Of a DNA stretch of 64,000 nucleotides, positions 63,743-64,000 are shown one piece after another; position 1 is the first letter of the stretch, and every line of letters starts with the position of its first letter. Origin of the DNA: Variovorax paradoxus_P (lineage in GTDB: Bacteria; Pseudomonadota; Gammaproteobacteria; Burkholderiales; Burkholderiaceae_C). Position numbers and translations under genes: made by a program. The DNA is taken from the NCBI RefSeq assembly GCF_050627025.1, contig NZ_CP192472.1; one strand, written 5' to 3'. The notes beneath the pieces were generated by a model. The model ran no database searches, was not told the origin of the DNA, and was given only the letters and a program-made list of their open reading frames with translations.

Positions 63743-64000
63743 GCTTTCGATCCCGCAGCAACCGACGCCGGTTTTTGCGTGGCGAACATGTAGTTGACGC
63801 TGGTGTCGCCGCTGAGCCAATAGCGCCGCGTCAAGGGGTTGTGCTCCATGCCCCGTGTATGCCGCAGGTCAAGCCCGGCGGTGCGGCAGTAGGCCGCGAG
63901 TTCGCTGGGGCGGATGAGCTTTGCATACTCATGCGTGCCGCGGGGCAACATACCGAGAACGTATTCGGCCCCGACGATCGCCAGCATGAAAGACTTCAGG
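63739..64000 (-). CDS. ubiG: ubiquinone biosynthesis O-methyltransferase UbiG (C-terminal part)
   Basis: The visible ~87 C-terminal residues include LAIVGAEYVLGMLPRGTHEY followed by KLIRPSELAAYCRTAGL, which match UbiG. The enzyme performs both O-methylations in ubiquinone synthesis. The N-terminal SAM-binding domain lies beyond the right edge. Its stop overlaps the gph start by 4 nt. Confidence 0.93.
   Translation of the reverse strand, partial: LKSFMLAIVGAEYVLGMLPRGTHEYAKLIRPSELAAYCRTAGLDLRHTRGMEHNPLTRRYWLSGDTSVNYMFATQKPASVAAGSKA

Overview
The window is high-GC DNA with the gene content of a Comamonadaceae/Burkholderiales bacterium, most like Variovorax. Pointers are the core block xthA / ntrC-ntrB / DUF4124 / glnA, a tmRNA with the tag ANDERFALAA, several Bug/TctC-type periplasmic receptors, and LysR- and AraC-rich catabolic clusters. 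The organism name is an inference from gene content only.

Region 1 (1-17.7 kb) is a pyridine-carboxylate catabolic locus. On the minus strand lies a three-subunit molybdenum hydroxylase: large, medium, and a small [2Fe-2S] subunit fused to a CoxG-like domain that runs off the left edge. Divergently, on the plus strand, come a Rieske ferredoxin, a ferredoxin reductase, alpha and beta subunits of a Rieske oxygenase, an amidohydrolase-2 decarboxylase, a NicX-type 2,5-dihydroxypyridine dioxygenase and a NicF-type maleamate amidase. This is the parts list of the picolinate (pic) pathway: picolinate, 6-hydroxypicolinate, 3,6-dihydroxypicolinate, 2,5-dihydroxypyridine, N-formylmaleamate, maleamate, maleate. 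No N-formylmaleamate deformylase and no maleate isomerase are visible. A LivKHMGF-type ABC importer, an MFS carrier and a LysR regulator follow in the same direction.

Region 2 (17.7-29 kb) holds an EamA exporter, an RpiR regulator and a divergent ketopantoate-reductase-like gene, with a clear inverted-repeat operator between the last two. Then comes a six-gene minus-strand acyl-CoA operon (OB-fold protein, thiolase, SDR, CaiB CoA-transferase, enoyl-CoA hydratase, Bug receptor). A divergent PrpF-like isomerase plus SDR pair and an AraC regulator complete the region.

Region 3 (29-47.5 kb) is a mosaic of accessory genes. It contains an AaeXAB-type aromatic-acid efflux system with an outer-membrane factor and LysR regulator, and a LysR / Bug receptor / cytoplasmic gamma-glutamyltransferase-like set. 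A further LysR regulator is flanked by two matching operators and followed by an NmrA protein and a Tat-exported serine hydrolase. A truncated aldo/keto reductase, a SnoaL / AraC pair and a lipoprotein-like gene cut by a collapsed IS21-family element come next. About 700 bp of gene-free DNA ends the mosaic.

Region 4 (47.56-64 kb) is core chromosome: xthA, a TonB-domain lipoprotein, ntrC, ntrB, a DUF4124 gene, and glnA with a textbook sigma-54 promoter and NtrC sites. After these come a MoaB/CinA-like protein, an EI24 membrane protein, a sterol-desaturase-family protein, a polysaccharide deacetylase, a YncE-like beta-propeller, an RsuA-type pseudouridine synthase, a periplasmic gamma-glutamyltransferase, a methyltransferase with a regulatory domain, ssrA, gph and the 3' part of ubiG.
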